8,101 nucleotides of DNA from Desulfobacterales bacterium (GTDB lineage: Bacteria > Desulfobacterota > Desulfobacteria > Desulfobacterales > UBA5852), in NCBI GenBank assembly GCA_016735415.1, contig JAERRP010000158.1, positions 1-8,101 on the forward strand. The letters run 5' to 3'. Below, piece by piece: positions 6,879-8,101 of this stretch. The position numbers and the translations under genes are program-made. The notes under the pieces are model-generated. The model ran no database searches. It was not told the DNA's origin and was given only the letters and a program-made list of their open reading frames with translations. Position 1 is the stretch's first letter. Every line of letters starts with the position of its first letter.

Positions 6879-7044
6879 ATTAGGGTTCGCACAAAAATAA
6901 ATTAGCAATTTTCAGCGTTGAGGCGCCCGCCCGGCAAGGCGCGAAAGCGCAGGAATAGCCGGCCTATTCCGAGCTTTTGCAACGCCGCCGGGCGGGATGC
7001 ATCGGCGCATAAAATGTGAAGTTATTTTTGCGCGAGCCCTTAAT
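6879..7044. repeat. 166-bp palindromic MITE-like element with terminal inverted repeats
   Basis: The whole stretch is an imperfect palindrome centred at about 6961. Outer arms 6879-6900 and 7022-7044 are inverted copies differing by two substitutions and one indel (core CGCACAAAAATAA against CGCGCAAAAATAA). Inner arms: CCCGCCCGGC (6926-6935) pairs perfectly with 6987-6996; GCGAAAGC (6941-6948) pairs with GCTTTTGC (6973-6980) with one G-U; GGAATAG (6952-6958) pairs with CTATTCC (6964-6970) around a 5-base tip CCGGC. TTA flanks both ends of the GGG...CCC core (6880-6882 and 7040-7042), as expected of insertion at TA by an IS630/mariner-like transposase. However, the flanks are also part of the inverted repeat, so this is not proof. 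It contains no gene. It lies between the divergent transporter and kinase genes and supplies a spurious ATG (6997) in frame with the kinase. Confidence 0.8.
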
Positions 7045-7080
7045 ATCCCCAAGACGCAAACGGCCGGGACGACGCGCACC

Positions 7081-8073
7081 ATGCCTGAATCCGATCTCAA
7101 TCTTCGTGAAAAGGAATTGCGATGCCTGCTGGATTTGTCCCGCCTGGTCGAAACGCCGGGCATTGAACTGGAAGGCATCCTGAAGGGCACCGTTCAAATT
7201 CTACCGTCGGCGCTGAAATATCCGGACATATCCTGCGCGCGCTTGACCGTGATGGATCATTGCCATCAAACCGCGAATTTCAGCCCAACCGAATGGTGCC
7301 TGTCTTCATCCATTAAAATTCATGGCCAGATCCAGGGGAAATTAACAATCTGCTACCTCGAGCCCCGCCCTCCCCTGGATGATGGCCCCTTCTCCCGTGA
7401 AAAACGCACCCTGCTGAATGCCGTGGCGGAGCGGATCGGGGAAATCGCGGAGCACCAACTGGCGCGAGCGGCCCTGGCCAAAAGCGAAACGCGCCTCAAA
7501 GATATTGTCGATAACGCCCTGGTCGGAATAAGCATCGTTCAGGAAGGCGAGGTGGTCTACCGGAACCCGGAACTTCGGCGCATATGTGGGGAAATGGGCG
7601 ATCACGTTTGTTTTTTAGAGCCGCAACGCATCTATCCGGAAGATCGCGCGAAGGTCCATAAAACCTTCGAGGCTCTCCTGTCCGGCCAGGCGCCGAGAAT
7701 CGAAATCGAATACCGCTTCTACCCGCGTGCTGATCAGCAGACCTCTTTGAAGTGGGTCTATTGTCGCGCGACACGGATCGACTACCGCAACCAGGATGCT
7801 ATTTTAATAAACCTGATGGAAATCACCCGGGCCAAGGAAATGGAGCGGATGCTGCGCATCCAGGACAAAATGTCTTCCCTGGGACGGGTGGCGGCGGGGA
7901 TTGCCCACGAAATCCGCAACCCCCTGTCCGGTATCAATATCTATTTGGACGCTCTCGAAAAAATCCTCAGTAAACCCGAAAAGGACAAAAAGGTTTTCGA
8001 CATCCTTCAACAACTGAAATCGGCTTCCGCCAAAATCGAAACGGGCATCCGACGCGTTTCCGATTTCTACTGA
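7081..8073 (+). CDS. Sensor histidine kinase lacking its ATPase domain (GAF-like/PAS/HisKA), stopped by TGA
   Basis: A 330-residue soluble protein. Residues about 8-130 form a GAF-like sensory domain of the kind with ALKYPDISCARL (44-55), FSPTEW (67-72) and a DDGPF...LLNAVAERIG stretch (100-120). A PAS domain follows (about 135-250), then HisKA with H276 in GIAHEIRNPLSGINIYL (273-289). The reading ends at RRVSDFY, just where the second HisKA helix normally leads into the HATPase domain. Without that domain the protein cannot autophosphorylate. The bases after the TGA at 8071-8073 stay in frame with family-like text (PSVPLFEMC), so the stop looks like a nonsense mutation. Start: ATG 7081 is preferred, because the longer reading from 6997 begins inside the palindromic element. 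No good Shine-Dalgarno precedes it and no clear promoter is seen. This fits a gene cut from its expression signals and decaying. It is divergent from the transporter operon. Confidence 0.82.
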   Translation: MPESDLNLREKELRCLLDLSRLVETPGIELEGILKGTVQILPSALKYPDISCARLTVMDHCHQTANFSPTEWCLSSSIKIHGQIQGKLTICYLEPRPPLDDGPFSREKRTLLNAVAERIGEIAEHQLARAALAKSETRLKDIVDNALVGISIVQEGEVVYRNPELRRICGEMGDHVCFLEPQRIYPEDRAKVHKTFEALLSGQAPRIEIEYRFYPRADQQTSLKWVYCRATRIDYRNQDAILINLMEITRAKEMERMLRIQDKMSSLGRVAAGIAHEIRNPLSGINIYLDALEKILSKPEKDKKVFDILQQLKSASAKIETGIRRVSDFY

Positions 8074-8101
8074 CCTTCCGTACCCCTGTTTGAAATGTGT
8101 G
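8074..8101 (+). pseudogene. In-frame continuation of the kinase beyond the TGA stop, cut by window edge
   Basis: In the frame of the preceding kinase the codons after TGA read PSVPLFEMC. Related kinases typically continue DFS(K/R)PSxPxF at this point, so the TGA sits where Lys or Arg is expected. A single CGA-to-TGA transition would explain it. Only nine codons are visible, so whether the ATPase domain follows cannot be seen. Confidence 0.42.

Noticed and set aside
6926..6996. Terminator or CRISPR-type repeat
   Set aside because: The hairpin is not followed by a T tract as a terminator would be. There is a single centred palindrome rather than repeats with spacers, so a MITE-like element fits better.
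8071..8101. TGA read as selenocysteine in the right-hand kinase
   Set aside because: The position is normally a Lys/Arg in a linker, not a redox site, and no hairpin resembling a bacterial SECIS is evident in the bases just after the stop.

Overview
The window looks like chromosomal DNA from a GC-rich, signalling-heavy anaerobic proteobacterium of the Desulfobacterota type (Desulfobacterales/Desulfosarcina-like). That placement is an inference from protein style: multi-PAS kinases, an 'HGIKN' kinase, lone receivers and an NhaD/ArsB-like transporter. There is no rRNA or marker gene to confirm it.

Layout: positions 1-6590 carry five genes, all on the minus strand, read from right to left. They are an NhaD/ArsB/citrate-type membrane ion transporter (5094-6590), a large sensor histidine kinase with an N-terminal Rossmann-like domain followed by PAS-GAF-PAS-HisKA-HATPase (2496-5057), a receiver-PAS-histidine kinase (980-2503), a stand-alone receiver (458-856) and a universal stress protein cut by the window edge (1-423). 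Spacing is tight: 36 bp, an 8-bp overlap, 123 bp and 34 bp. The 123-bp gap may hold a second promoter, and an extended -10 promoter lies just upstream of the transporter. Positions 6591-7080 (about 490 bp) hold no intact gene. They contain that promoter, a decayed ATPase-domain (GHKL) fragment on the minus strand, and a 166-bp palindromic MITE-like element (6879-7044). On the plus strand, 7081-8073 encodes a GAF-like/PAS/HisKA kinase. It stops at a TGA exactly where its family continues into the ATPase domain, and the same frame still reads like the family after the stop.

How it may work together (inference): the transporter is co-transcribed with a kinase that could sense a nucleotide through its Rossmann-like domain. 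That kinase has no receiver of its own, while the next gene starts with one, and the lone receiver follows. The set therefore resembles a phosphorelay (kinase, then receiver-kinase, then lone receiver) with no DNA-binding output domain anywhere. It ends in a stress protein whose ATP-binding signature is altered. The right-hand side, with palindromic element, ATPase fragment and prematurely stopped kinase, looks like an eroding boundary.
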